From contig JBBHKE010000833.1 of NCBI GenBank assembly GCA_037447655.1, positions 132,089-196,088 on the forward strand: 64,000 bases of DNA, read 5' to 3'. A model generated the notes under the pieces. The model was not told the DNA's origin. It did not search any database and saw only the letters and a list, made by a program, of their open reading frames with translations. Below are positions 23,001 to 33,190 of the stretch, in pieces (position 1 is the stretch's first letter; each line of letters starts with the position of its first letter). This DNA is from Zygnema cylindricum. Lineage: Eukaryota; Streptophyta; Zygnematophyceae; Zygnematales; Zygnemataceae. The position numbers and the translations under genes were made by a program.

Positions 23001-23235
23001 TGTCCCCATCATCTGCCTCCTCCGCTGAGGCAGCAGTTGCTGCAGGAAACCTTACACCTCCAAATCGTGGTGGAGTTCCCCAAGGTGGACGTTTCACTTG
23101 TCCACTGACAATACCCCGGTATCGTTTTTCGCACAAAGATCCCATCATCATGGCTTCCTAATAGATGAACCTAGATCCATTGAAGGTGGACACCCTAGAG
23201 GGTGGGCCCATAACCTGCAATTTTGTGTCCTCCAT
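20092..23235 (-). pseudogene. Copia gag-pol remnant of B2
   Basis: Gag begins in the LTR at 23235 (MEDTKLQVMGPPSRV) with an early stop before EAMMM, and continues at 23151-22747. The protease reads WIIDTGASMHMC at about 22110-22075 with its catalytic Asp. GAG-pre-integrase lies at about 21720-21600. The integrase core is the 187-codon frame 21456-20893 (ITDDWSTHSRVYFL, SDNGGEY, NGVAERLNRTLGDSACNML), with conserved D and E positions. The C-terminal integrase and linker follow, then RT up to FNGELEEKIF. Frameshifts occur between blocks. Confidence 0.88.
23201..23215 (-). other. Primer binding site of B2, consensus form
   Basis: GGTTATGGGCCCACC starts one base after the LTR end CA. It is an exact complement of 15 nt around the anticodon of plant initiator tRNA-Met. 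It lies inside the gag frame and is translated as VMGPP. Confidence 0.88.
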
Positions 23236-24100
23236 TAGACCACAGAATATAGGAAGCTTGTAGATAGTATTTAACTAACCCACTTCAAGCCACAACCACT
23301 GCTGTCGAGGAAGGCAAACTGACAATTTGACTGCACCCCTGTGCAGCGTGGACTCCTGTGAGTCCTTAGCAAAAAAAATCACTGAAAACGGCCATCGAAC
23401 CGATAAGTTATGAGCCGGCAAAAATGTCAATTTTATACAAAGCTCTCTTAGAGAGAGGTGACTGTCTACCAAATTTCCTAAGTCCTAAACCCCTCTCTTA
23501 GACCCTATCAACTGAAGTACGAACCTATCATATGACTGTAAAGTACAGAAAGGTACTACGGCCGATGTCCTTTCTATACGGCCTGTGTACGACAAGGCCA
23601 CTGAGTGGACGCGTGTCACTTTTCAACTCGTGCGTACTTTTCAATTAAATGTCGACCGTCGAAAAAAATGTCCGATTCATTTGTTTCGTGCGAAATGACG
23701 TTTGCACTAAATTTTAACAAGTTCTATGTTCTTTTGTTCAAATTCGAGTTAATTGATTTCATTACCATACAATAGTTTAAATAAATATCGAACCCTATAT
23801 CTCTTAACAAACTTCTACGACAGACAGGTTAGAGCTAACAGCTACGCCGTGCTCTGCCGGTCGGAGGTTCGAGTCTTGCCAGACTCAACCTTTTGTTGAG
23901 AGTGACTGAAGTCCTTCTTTAGTCCTGCCTGCTGAGCTAGGACAGCCATGGCTCAACCACCCTCTCTATCCCTCAGCGACTACAACAAGTATGGTGAGTA
24001 TAGAGAGGAGGTGGAGGCAGGATGTCTGCCTTTTCCTTTTCCTTTTTGAATTGAACTATTTAGACCTAGAAAATACCATATAAATCTAACAATTTCAACA
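23216..24100 (-). repeat. 5' LTR of B2, 885 bp
   Basis: It runs TGTTGAAATTGTTAG (24100) to TTGCA (23216) on the minus strand. An antisense tRNA-like segment lies at 23813-23888. Confidence 0.88.
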
Positions 24101-24381
24101 TGAGAGGGGTTAGGACTTAGCATTTTTGGATAGACAGTCACCTCTCTCTTTGAGAGTTTGTATAAATTGGCATTTTTGCCACCTTATAACTTATGGGCTA
24201 GTGGGCTGTTTTCAGTAAAATTTTTTGCTACATACTCAGGGGAGTCCACGCTGCACAAGAATGCAGTCAGATTATCACTTTGCCTTCTTGGGCAGCAGTG
24301 GTTGTGGCTTGAAGTGGGTTAGTTAAAAACTATCTAGAGGCTTTCTGAATTTTGTAGTCCAATGGAGGACACAGAATTAAA
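24101..24381 (+). repeat. Partial 5' LTR of B3
   Basis: It matches the last 280 bp of 28649-29640. It ends AATTAAA where intact copies end ATTGCA. The gag ATG at 24362 lies inside it. Confidence 0.85.
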
Positions 24382-24396
24382 GGTTATGGGCCCACC
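24382..24396 (+). other. Primer binding site of B3
   Basis: GGTTATGGGCCCACC, the consensus half initiator-tRNA site, directly after the LTR. Confidence 0.85.
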
Positions 24397-27145
24397 CTCA
24401 ACGGTGCCCACCTTCATTGGATTTGGGTTCATCTATTAGGAAGCTATGATGATGGGGGCTTTGTGCGAAAAACGATACAGGGGTATCGTCTTTGGTCAAG
24501 TGAAACCTCCACCATTGGGAACTCCACCAAGATTTGGAGGAGTAAGGTTTCCTGCAGCAGCGATTGCTTCAACGAAGGAGGCAGATAATAGGGAAAGTAG
24601 TGTGTTGTAAAAGGGGAAAGGGAACGAGACACCCGTCACTTCTATTGCCACTGCAACGGGAGCTGCGGTCGTGAAGACCGTAGAGAACAATACTCAAATG
24701 TGGGAAGACGTAAACATGGTTGCTAAGAACTTCATTTTAAGGCACCTCACTCAAGCTTTGGCCACCCCTCATCTTCACATTTATAAGGCCGAGGAGTTGT
24801 GGGTGAGTTTGTGTAGGTCTATTGAGCAGGTACTATTCAAGAACTCCAGTTGGCTGAGCAAAAGCTTGTGAGTTACACTTCGGTGGGAGCAAAGAGGTTT
24901 ATGTTGACAATAATGAATGACTAGTCTAGATACTCTAGAGTATACTTCCTAAAAACAAAGTTTGAAATATCAACTTACTTCAAAGAATATAAAGCTTAGA
25001 GTGAGAAGTTGCATGGAACCCCCATTAAGAGAATTAGGAGTGATAATTGGGGGGAATATACCTCTAACCAGTTTGAGGAATACTTGCGAGATGAGGGAGT
25101 TCAGCACCAGAAAACCGTACCATATAACTTGAAACAATATGGGGTAGCTGAGAGGTTGAACCGAACACTAGGCAATAGTGCATGCAGTATGTTGGCCGAC
25201 AAAAAAATATGAATGAGATTTTGGGCAGAAGCCATGAACTGTAACGACTACATTAAAAATAGAGTCCTTACCTCAGGTGTAAAGGGAGTGACACCTTATG
25301 ATAGATGAGTTGGAAGGAAACCAGATATCTCTCACATTAAAGTATTCGGTAGCCAAGTTTACACTCTTGACATAGATAGGAAAAAATTGGAAACTAGATG
25401 TTAAGGGAAAACCTAGATACTTTGTAGAATATGATGAGGATGTCAAGGGATATAGGGTCTATGACTTAGCAAAGAGAGATATCATTCTGGTCAAACACCT
25501 AGTTGCCATGGATGCATGGAAGTCATTTGACCCCTTTAAATATACCAAGAAGATAAGAATCAGATTTGAGTTTGAAGGTGATGAGGACTCCATCCTTCTC
25601 GAAAGGGACATAAGTGAAACAAGGATTGCAGATTCAGGGGATATTCAAGACACAGGAGATCTAACGGAAACCTCACATAATCCTATGGACTTCGAAGAGA
25701 CAAAAGAAGAGAACCGGAACCGACTTCCATGGATAGGGGAGCCGAGATACACTCAGGAGAAATCCAAGACTTCCCTCCATCCCAGCTTTAGAGTTTGAGG
25801 GGGGGAGAGGGAGCACCAAAATGATTCAAGAAAAACAAGCCGCTCAGAAGGTAACTAAGTTATCTCACCCATATGAGCCTAAGTTATACTCGGATGTAGT
25901 GAGTAGTTTGGAGAAAGACAGATGGATTAGAGCCATAAATGATGGGATGGCCTCCATCATGAAAGCAAATACTTGGAAACTAGCAGACTGTTCTACTGAC
26001 ATTAAAGCGATTAGTTGTAAATGGGTGTTTAAACAAAAACTGAACCCAGATAATACCATTGAAAGATATAAGGCTCGATTGGTAGCAAATGGGTTCACCC
26101 AAAAGGAGGGGATTGACTATGAAGAGACTTTTGCTCTAGTTGTTCGGTTCCCATCAATAAGGACTCTCCTCAGTCTGGTAACAGCGGAAGACATGGAAAA
26201 CCAACAAATGGATACTAAGATTTTCTTTCTTAATGGTGAGTTAGAGGAAGAAATTTTCATGAGGTAACTAGAGGGATTTGTGGAGGAAGGAGAAAAGAGC
26301 AAAGTCTGAAAGCTCATAAAGTCCTTATATGGACTGAAGCAGGCTCTTGGACAGTGGAATAAAAAACTAGATAAGTTTCACATCGGTCGGAGATATATCC
26401 GGATAAGCTCTAACCATCCAATCTATATGTTTGAAGATGCGAATGGTGTCATTTTTATTGCAATTTATGTGGATGATCTACTTGTGTTAAGTTAATCTTT
26501 GGAAAAGATCAATAAGTTAAAGAAAGATCTCAGAAGCAGATTTGATATGAAGGATTTAGGTGAGGCAAGATATATTTTGGGGATCCAATTGGAGAGAGAT
26601 AGGGGGAAAAATATTATCAGACTTAAATCAGAAAGAAGCAATAGGTAATATGCTTGAGAAATTCCAGATGGAAAAGGCAAACAGTTGTACCACTCCCATG
26701 GACTTGAAGAAAGTAAGTGATGGGAGTGTAGAAGGAGGAGTGGTAATCTTAGATGATCACATGAGTCCACGTGAGAGAGAGTTTATAAATTCTATTCCTT
26801 ATAGACGGGTCGTAGGAATTATGATCTACTTTATGAACTGTACAAGGCGGGACATAGCGCCAGCAATAGGAGTCATTAGTAGGAGTCTTAACGATCCTAG
26901 GAAGAAAGATTGGGAGGAAGCCAAGAGAGTCATGAGATATCTGGTAAGAATCAAAGAGTTATGGTTGTATTTGGGAGGGGAGCACACTTATATCACTACT
27001 TCGAGTGATTCCAGTTATGGGGATGCACCTATGAGAAGATACACTTCTGGAATATGTTGTATGTGGGGGAAGGTGCTTGTTGTTGGAGCAGCAATCAACA
27101 AAAGGTGGTTGCTCGGTCTACTATGGAGGCTAAGTACATGGCCGC

Positions 27146-28308
27146 TGTTGTTTTGAAATGTTAGTTTCGTGCGTACGCGACATTTTGTGCGCACGCGATG
27201 TTTCGTGCTTAATTTATTAAATGGATTTATTGTAGAGGTTCGAATGGTTTCGCGGATTGGGGAAGTGAATGTACGGATATATATTTTTTCGGGGCGAACG
27301 AAATAGAAATTGAGTGGCGCGGAATGCTTAATTGAAATGGACGGCGGATCGCGAAGCGATCCGATTTGAAATATTTGAAGGGTTTGAAAATGTACGATGG
27401 GTGTACCAAACATAATGCGACAGACATATTTATGAAAAAGGACGCCACAAGTACGGAGCGTCTTATTCGGCAAGTGGACTTGAATGCACTTCGTGATGTC
27501 ATAAGATATTTGAGGACTTACGTGGATTTCGTATGGATTTTGTGACCACGCGGAATTGCGTCAATCACACAATGTTTATTTTGGACGATCAGGATTCTTT
27601 GAAGAACTTCAAGGAATCTCGTTGAGTGACATAGCGTGACTCAACATACGATTTTGTGAGATTGTGTGTACGTGTAAATATTCGGTCGAACATTGTTTTG
27701 TCTTTTTGTGTATTAAGTATTACTGTAGGTTTACTCACTTTGACATACCTTGAAGTATTCGGGGATACCAACATTAATAGAGGTAGCTGGCAGACAGCGT
27801 ACAACTGGTATGCCTCCGTACATTCAGCAGTAAGCTCTTGTATATATTTGTAGGACTTAGTCATTTCAGGACATAGGAACTTTTTGGACCAAAAAATGTT
27901 TATGGTTATTTCTGGAAATTTTATCTGAGGATTGCTCTCAGGTCTATTGGCAGAATTATCTAAAATTCTGTATGTGCGTTCCTATTTTTATTTTTAATAT
28001 TGTCATATATTTGTAGGCCTATTGTGTGCCTGGTCTGTGTTTTACTTCATTGTGAAGTTAGTCAGTTTTATCAAAGTTTTATCAGACTGTTTTTTTGCAA
28101 CTTTGACTAGATGATGTGATCACTCTATTTATTATGTTTGTCTAAAACTTTGTGAGATTATTCTATAGCCTAGATAATATCTTTTAATGTATTTTCAGCT
28201 TGTTTTGTTATTTCTGTAAAATTCTGTGTTGATTCAAAGTAGGCTGTTTTGGGTACTTTGTGGTGCTTCCGAGGGTGAATCCATGGCTAGAAATGGCTAT
28301 GGACAACA
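27146..28308 (+). mobile_element. Solo LTR of another copia family (E), 1163 bp
   Basis: It starts TGTTGTTTTGAAATG and ends GGACAACA inside the RNase H of B3. Target site duplication: GCCGC (27141-27145) and GCCTC (28309-28313); intact B elements have GCCTC here. Removing the insert restores the RNase H reading ATGGCCTCTTGTTCTG. The LTR end encodes MARNGYGQQ in an open frame, again suggesting that gag starts within the LTR. Orientation rests on TG..ACAACA and this frame. Confidence 0.85.
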
Positions 28309-28648
28309 GCCTCTTGTTCTGCTGTGAAAGAGTTGATGTGGGACAAATTCTTGTTTCAAGAACTAGGGTATATGAAGGTGAGAGAGCATGAAGTGTTTTG
28401 TGATAATCAAGCTGCCATTCCAATTGCAGCTAATCCAAAACATCATTTCAAGGCTAAGCATATGGACATAAGATTGAGTTTTGTGAGAGAAAAAGTTGAG
28501 AATAAGATTGTGAATCTTGTATATAGATCTGATGAGGAAATGGTAGCCGATATGATGACAAAACCAATACCTTCTCCCAAATTAAAATATTGCAGAGAAA
28601 AATGTGGACTAAAACTGAATTTAAAGTTAGACTAGAAAATAAAGGGAG

Positions 28649-29640
28649 TGTTGAAATTACTATATTTAAAGAGTATTTTCTAGGTCTAAATATGTCAGTA
28701 TAAAAAGAAAAAGAATAGGGCGGACAGCCTGCCTCCACCTCCTCTCTCTAGGCACCATACTTGTTGTAGTCACTGAAATATAGAGAGGGTGGTTGAGCCA
28801 TGGTTGCCTTAGTTGAACAAGTAGGACTAAAGAGTGACTTGTGTCAATCTCAACAAAAGGTTGAGTCCGGCATGACTCGAACCTCCGACCGGTAGAGTAT
28901 GGCGTAGGTGTTAGCTCTAACCAGTCTGTCGTAGAAGTCCGTTAAGATACGTAGGGTTTGATACATATTTCAACTTGTACATGGTCTTAAAACCGATTAA
29001 CAAAAATGTGAACAAAGGAACATAAAACTAGTTAAAGTTTTGGTGTAGACGCCATTTTGCACGAAACAAATGATTCGGACATTTGTTTTGAAGGCCGACA
29101 TTCAATGTCGGATTTAATCCGACGACATATATCACTGTCGAGATCGCGAAATGGTCACTATGACGTTTATGGACGTGGCAAGACCTGGCGCCAACATTTG
29201 GTCGCAAGAATTCCGTGGAACATACAGAATTATGGAAGGGTGACACGCGTCCTCTCAGTGACCTTGTCGTACACAAGCCTTACAAAAAAGACATCGGCCA
29301 TAGTACCTTTCTGTACTTTACAGTTATTTGATTGGTTTATAATGCAGTAAATAGGGATTGTCAGAGGGGTTAAGACTTCGCATTTTGGGATAGACAGTCA
29401 CCTCTCTCTTTGAGAGTTTGTATAAATTGGCATTTTTTCCACCTCATAACTTATGGGTTGGTTGGCCATTTTCAGTAATTCTTTTGCTACGGACTCAGGG
29501 GAGTCTAGGCTACACAAGAGTGCATTCGGACTATCAGTTTGCCTTCTTGGGCAGTAGTGGTTTTGGCTTCAAGTGGGTAGGTTAAAAACTATCTAGAGGC
29601 TTCCTGAATTTTTTAGTCCAATGGAGGACACACAATTGCA
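28649..29640 (+). repeat. 3' LTR of B3, 992 bp
   Basis: It follows the polypurine tract AAAATAAAGGGAG, starts TGTTGAAATTAC and ends CACAATTGCA. The tRNA-like segment lies at 28861-28929 in inverse orientation to the element. Confidence 0.92.
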
Positions 29641-29955
29641 GGAGAGGGGGAGGGGAAGGGGAGTGGGAGGGAAGGGGGAGAGAGAGGGGGAAGGTGAGGA
29701 AGAGGGAGAGGAAGAAGGGGAGGGGGAAGGGGGAGAAAGAGGGGGAGGGAGGAGTGATTGAGGGAGAATAGGGAGGGAAAAAAAGAGAAGAAGGGAGGGA
29801 GAGAGAGGGGGAGGGAGAGGGGAAGGGGGGAGGGAAAGGGAAAGGGGGAGGGGGAGAGGGAGGGAGAGGGGGAGGGGGAGGGAGAGGGGAAGGGAGAAGG
29901 AAAAGGTGAGAGAGAGGGAGAGGGGGAGTGAGAGGGAGAGGGAGAGGGGGAGGGA
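29641..29955. repeat. Polypurine (GA-rich) tract, left part
   Basis: About 315 bp of G and A only or nearly so, such as GGGGGAGGGAGAGGGG. It was continuous with 34353-34763 before element C inserted. It makes long false frames of Pro, Ser and Leu on the minus strand. Confidence 0.95.
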
Positions 29956-31148
29956 TAAAACTCTGAGACCTCCATTGGCCCTCAGAGTATGCAGATCCAA
30001 AAGAAGCTAATCTAGATAGTGCCGACTCCAAGTTGATATAAACCCAAATGACTGACCCCTTGACAGTCAAAACCCCAATATAGATTCACCCCTGTGAAAT
30101 AACACTTCCTGTGTGCTCAGTTCCACCACAGAATGCAAAGTTAGAATATGAGATTTGGACACATTCACCCACTTTGACTTTCCCTTATAAATGCAGCAAC
30201 CCTGGCAGACAAAAACTCTGACCGACTACACCCCTATGTAGCGTGGACTCCCCTGAGTCCGCAGCAAAAAGAATCACTGTAAATGGTCAAGTAAATTGAT
30301 AGTTATGGCTGCCCAAAGTTTGCCATTTATACAGGGTGCTCTCTGGGAGAGGCAACTGCCTACCCAAAATTTATCTAAGTCCTATTCCCTCTCTAAAACT
30401 CTATCTACTGAAGTACGGCACCAATCAAATTAGTGTGTCGTACAGAAAAGTACAGGTGCCGGTGTACTTTATGTACGGCCATTGTACGACATGGCCAAAA
30501 TGTCGACACGTGTCATATCCGGATTTGTTCCCGTAATCTCCGGAGTTGCCGCAATCCAATGTAGTGTTACCACGTGTCACTCAATGTGGCGGTGATCGCA
30601 AACCGCCAAAATCGTACGCCGCGATCTCGGCATTTTTCGCGGCCGTCCGATCAATTTTGGATTTCAATCGTGGCCGTCATAAATACCTGCGCGATATTCT
30701 TTCCGGCGTCAAACAAACTGCGCGGTATTTATTTCGTATACGTACCGTACGTCGTACTTTACACAACTGTTTCTATGCAGTATGCATATAGTTCTAGTTT
30801 AATGAATTAGTGTTATTGTAACAGTTTAAATAAATATCATACCCGTCAATATGCAATACAATTTAGACTATGTGGATAAGACTATCGGCTACTGCGGTTG
30901 TGACACATGGCAAGTACCAGGATCAAATCCTGGCTCTGTCAAAACTACTTTTAGAGAAAACCCCCTATAAAACAACTGTGTGTCTCCCTCTAGACAACAC
31001 AGGCAGCCATGGCTAACTCCTCCTCCAGTCTTCAGTGACTGCGACAAGTGTGGGGACTTGAGGAGGAGTTAGAGGCAGGCTTTCAATATCTACTATTTTG
31101 CTTTTTATTTTGCAATCTCTAGACCTAGAAAATACTTGAATTCCAACA
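29956..31148 (-). repeat. 3' LTR of element C, 1193 bp
   Basis: It starts TGTTGGAATTCAAG at 31148 and ends AGTTTTA at 29956 (5' copy: AGTTTCA). It contains the gag start codon ATG at 29975, which the 5' LTR has lost. It is longer than the 5' LTR by a segment near 30700-30730. Confidence 0.92.
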
Positions 31149-31159
31149 CTCCCCTTATT

Positions 31160-31173
31160 TTCTAGTCTATAAA

Positions 31174-31222
<49 letters not shown>
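31160..31222. repeat. TA microsatellite
   Basis: About 50 bp of TA between the coding frame of C and its 3' LTR. It extends the open frame with Tyr-Ile repeats. Confidence 0.95.
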
Positions 31223-31230
<8 letters not shown>

Positions 31231-32208
31231 TAACTTCCACAAACAAGTAAACAAACATCCCCTCCCCTTTTTCCTTTTCTTTTTCTTTTTTCCTTTTCCT
31301 TTCATAAAACTGAAGTATTTAACACAGTGCATTAAATGAACTGAAATAATAGTTGCATCACACATTTTATTTAACATCCCATTTTTCATAAATTCGAGCA
31401 AAGATTTTATCCACTTCATCTCTCTTTTATCCACACACCGACAGATTTCCCTCTTGCGATCCAAACAGCCAGCCCCATCTCCAATCTGCAACATACACCC
31501 AGATGCTAACCCTTTTACAGGAACATCTTCACAAGTGACATCACACCAAGTAGTGATGTCAAATCCATCCACCCCCAAATATTCCCGAAAAACACTAGTC
31601 CCCACTAAGTTCCTTATAAGATCTACATCTTTCGTACTCATATTTTTATCCATGATAGTTACCCTATTTTCTGAACTTCCCTCACTTTCTCCCATGGAAT
31701 TCTTTCCACTATTACTTTCTAATTTAATTCCCAATAAATATTTCTTCTCCCCTAAACCTTTAATCTCTTGGAGTTTCACTTCTCCCCTTTCCTCGGAATC
31801 CGTTAAAGTCTCCCTTTCCGACCAGTTTTCTGGTTCCCTATTATCTATAAAGTTATCCTGATTAATTTTATCTTTCCCATTTTCACTTATGGATCCTAGA
31901 ACTGACTTTCTCATTTCTAAGTCATACACTCTACACTCCTCGACATCCTCAAGTACCTCCTCTCTCTTTACTTCCCTTATACCTCCAAAAGCACACTGTT
32001 GCCTTCGTGCAATTACTGTGTGCTTTTCTTTCTTCCCCATACTACTAATCCGGAGAAGCTCTAAAATATCTTCATCCTCTTTCTCCTCTTCCCCTTCTTC
32101 CTCCTCATCCACATTCCAACTTCTAAGTTTTTCCAAACAAGGGCATTCCTCCATATAATGACCCGCTTCCCTACAAAAGAAGCAAACCCAATTTTTCAAA
32201 GCTCCCCT
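31177..32208 (-). CDS. Element C ORF2: zinc knuckle plus vestigial pol tail
   Basis: A 340-codon open frame, in the same frame as gag and separated from it by one TAA at 32209-32211. It begins with CFFCREAGHYMEECPC (CX2CX4HX4C). Next comes an acidic region, then RRQQCAFGGIREV, which matches the block just before the protease in family B (KKCALGAIREV). Instead of the protease it continues with CRVYDLEMRKS (compare GYRVYDLAKQDI of the integrase end), KKYLLGIKLE (compare ARYILGIQME of RT) and an RNase H-like end (DITTWCDVTCEDVP, DGAGCLDRK, KWIKSLLEF). DSGA, YVDD and the integrase core are all absent. Function unknown; it may support packaging. The last residues are TA-repeat translation. Confidence 0.7.
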
Positions 32209-33186
32209 TTATTTTCCTCTCCCTCTCTTTCCACCAAAGTTCCTGTAAGGTTTACCTTTGTCTTTCTTTCTCTCATCACGCTTCCGCTCGTCACCACCGT
32301 TCCTCTCATCACACTTCCGCTCATCACCACCGTTCCTCTCATCACGCTTCCGCTCGTCACCGCCGTTCCTCTCATCACGCTTCCGCCAATCACCACCAGC
32401 TGAAAATGCATTGACCCTGTCCCTTCCCCTACGAAGCTCCAAAGTGCTTTCCCTCACAAGAATTATCCCCATGGTAAAGCTCCAAGTCCATGAGGAGCCA
32501 TCCATTGCCTGCATACGACAAATTATGTTTTCGTACTCATCTGGGAGTTTCATAATTAGTGTATTAATCTTACTCTCCTCAAATTCTACATATCCCGCAC
32601 TAGTAAGCTCAACATATAACGCAGCAATATCATTGCAAAACTCTATCATGCTACCGCCTTTATAAACGTAGGCATCTATTTCCTGTTTTACTAATTGCTG
32701 CCTCTGAATAGTCTCACTCTTATAAATCTGAGTTAGTGCTTCCCATATCTCTGAAGACTTCGTTAGACTTAAAAGAGTGATAGCTATCGACTTAGACACA
32801 TATCTAAGTATGAGATGTTTTGCTATAGTGTTTTTGTATTCCCATATTTTCCTGTTATTTTCTTCAGTTTTAATCCCTACATGTGGTACCATAGCTGAGA
32901 GCCTAGCTCCCCTCACCATGGGTGTCCCTTTTTCCTTCTCCCTTATTTCCCCATCCACGGAAAGGTTTTTCCCTTCACCTTCCGTTGCATCTGAACTCCG
33001 GATGATATTCTGGACAGTCTCAGAAGATTCTCCGTAGTAAGCTCCTCCAAAGCTAGGTGGCGGACATCTCACTTGTCCCGCAACAATTCCCCATAAGTGC
33101 TTCTCGAAAAGCAATCCCACCATTGTAAACGCCCAATACGTGAAGCCTGTTCCATCAAACATAGGCACCCTAGATGGTGGGCCCAT
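32209..33186 (-). CDS. Element C gag
   Basis: A 325-codon frame. Its first Met lies inside the primer binding site (MGPPSRVPMFDGTGFTYWAF). The frame is open further upstream into the LTR, but the LTR start codon is ATC in this copy. Copia gag features follow: FTMVGLLFEKHLWG, WEYKNTIAKHLILRYVS, IWEALTQIYKSETIQRQQLV, MIEFCNDIAALY, INTLIMKLPDEYENIICRM. The C-terminus is very basic, with four repeats of about eleven residues (ERKRDERNGGD) and a GRGK end, before the stop. It would form the particle shell and bind RNA. The frame is unusually intact for this window. Confidence 0.8.
   Translation of the reverse strand: MGPPSRVPMFDGTGFTYWAFTMVGLLFEKHLWGIVAGQVRCPPPSFGGAYYGESSETVQNIIRSSDATEGEGKNLSVDGEIREKEKGTPMVRGARLSAMVPHVGIKTEENNRKIWEYKNTIAKHLILRYVSKSIAITLLSLTKSSEIWEALTQIYKSETIQRQQLVKQEIDAYVYKGGSMIEFCNDIAALYVELTSAGYVEFEESKINTLIMKLPDEYENIICRMQAMDGSSWTWSFTMGIILVRESTLELRRGRDRVNAFSAGGDWRKRDERNGGDERKRDERNGGDERKCDERNGGDERKRDERKKDKGKPYRNFGGKRGRGK
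32270..32395. repeat. 33 bp coding minisatellite in element C gag
   Basis: Three to four copies of a 33 bp unit (on the plus strand CCTCTCATCACGCTTCCGCT and so on) encode the basic ERKRDERNGGD repeat at the gag C-terminus. Confidence 0.85.
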
Positions 33187-33190
33187 AACC
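33176..33190 (-). other. Primer binding site of element C
   Basis: GGTTATGGGCCCACC directly follows the LTR end (AGTTTCA). Exact half initiator-tRNA-Met site, as in family B. Confidence 0.88.

Larger units (their letters stand above)
20092..24100 (-). mobile_element. Ty1/copia element B2, 3' truncated
   Basis: Its 5' LTR is 23216-24100 and its interior runs down to 20092, where it stops inside RT (ELEEKIF). RNase H and the 3' LTR are lost. It sits inside the 5' LTR of B3: the B3 LTR resumes at 24101 in the opposite direction. The other half of that B3 LTR is not found at the left end, so a deletion followed insertion. Confidence 0.85.
24362..28632 (+). pseudogene. Copia gag-pol remnant of B3
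   Basis: Gag begins at 24362 (MEDTELKVMGPPSTVP) and breaks by stops. At about 24885 it jumps into integrase (KRFMLTI, FLKTKFEISTYFKEYKA), losing the knuckle, protease and GAG-pre-integrase. The integrase core segment lies at 25009-25212 (EYTSNQFEEYLRDEGVQHQK), RT at 25821-26267, YVDDLL near 26470, and RT-RNase H at 26560-27140. After the solo LTR, RNase H resumes at about 28314 and ends KCGLKLNLKLD at 28632. Substitutions, stops and frameshifts are frequent. Confidence 0.88.
24101..29640 (+). mobile_element. Ty1/copia element B3 with nested solo LTR
   Basis: Plus-strand element. Its 5' LTR survives only as 24101-24381 because B2 inserted and deleted the rest. The 3' LTR is complete (28649-29640). 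A large internal deletion joins gag to integrase near 24885. A 1163 bp solo LTR of another family (27146-28308) splits RNase H. The 3' end lies at the start of a polypurine tract. Confidence 0.9.

Noticed and set aside
29582-30070. Long overlapping minus-strand frames rich in Pro, Ser and Leu
   Set aside because: They are translations of the polypurine tract in several frames. Only the edges belong to LTRs.
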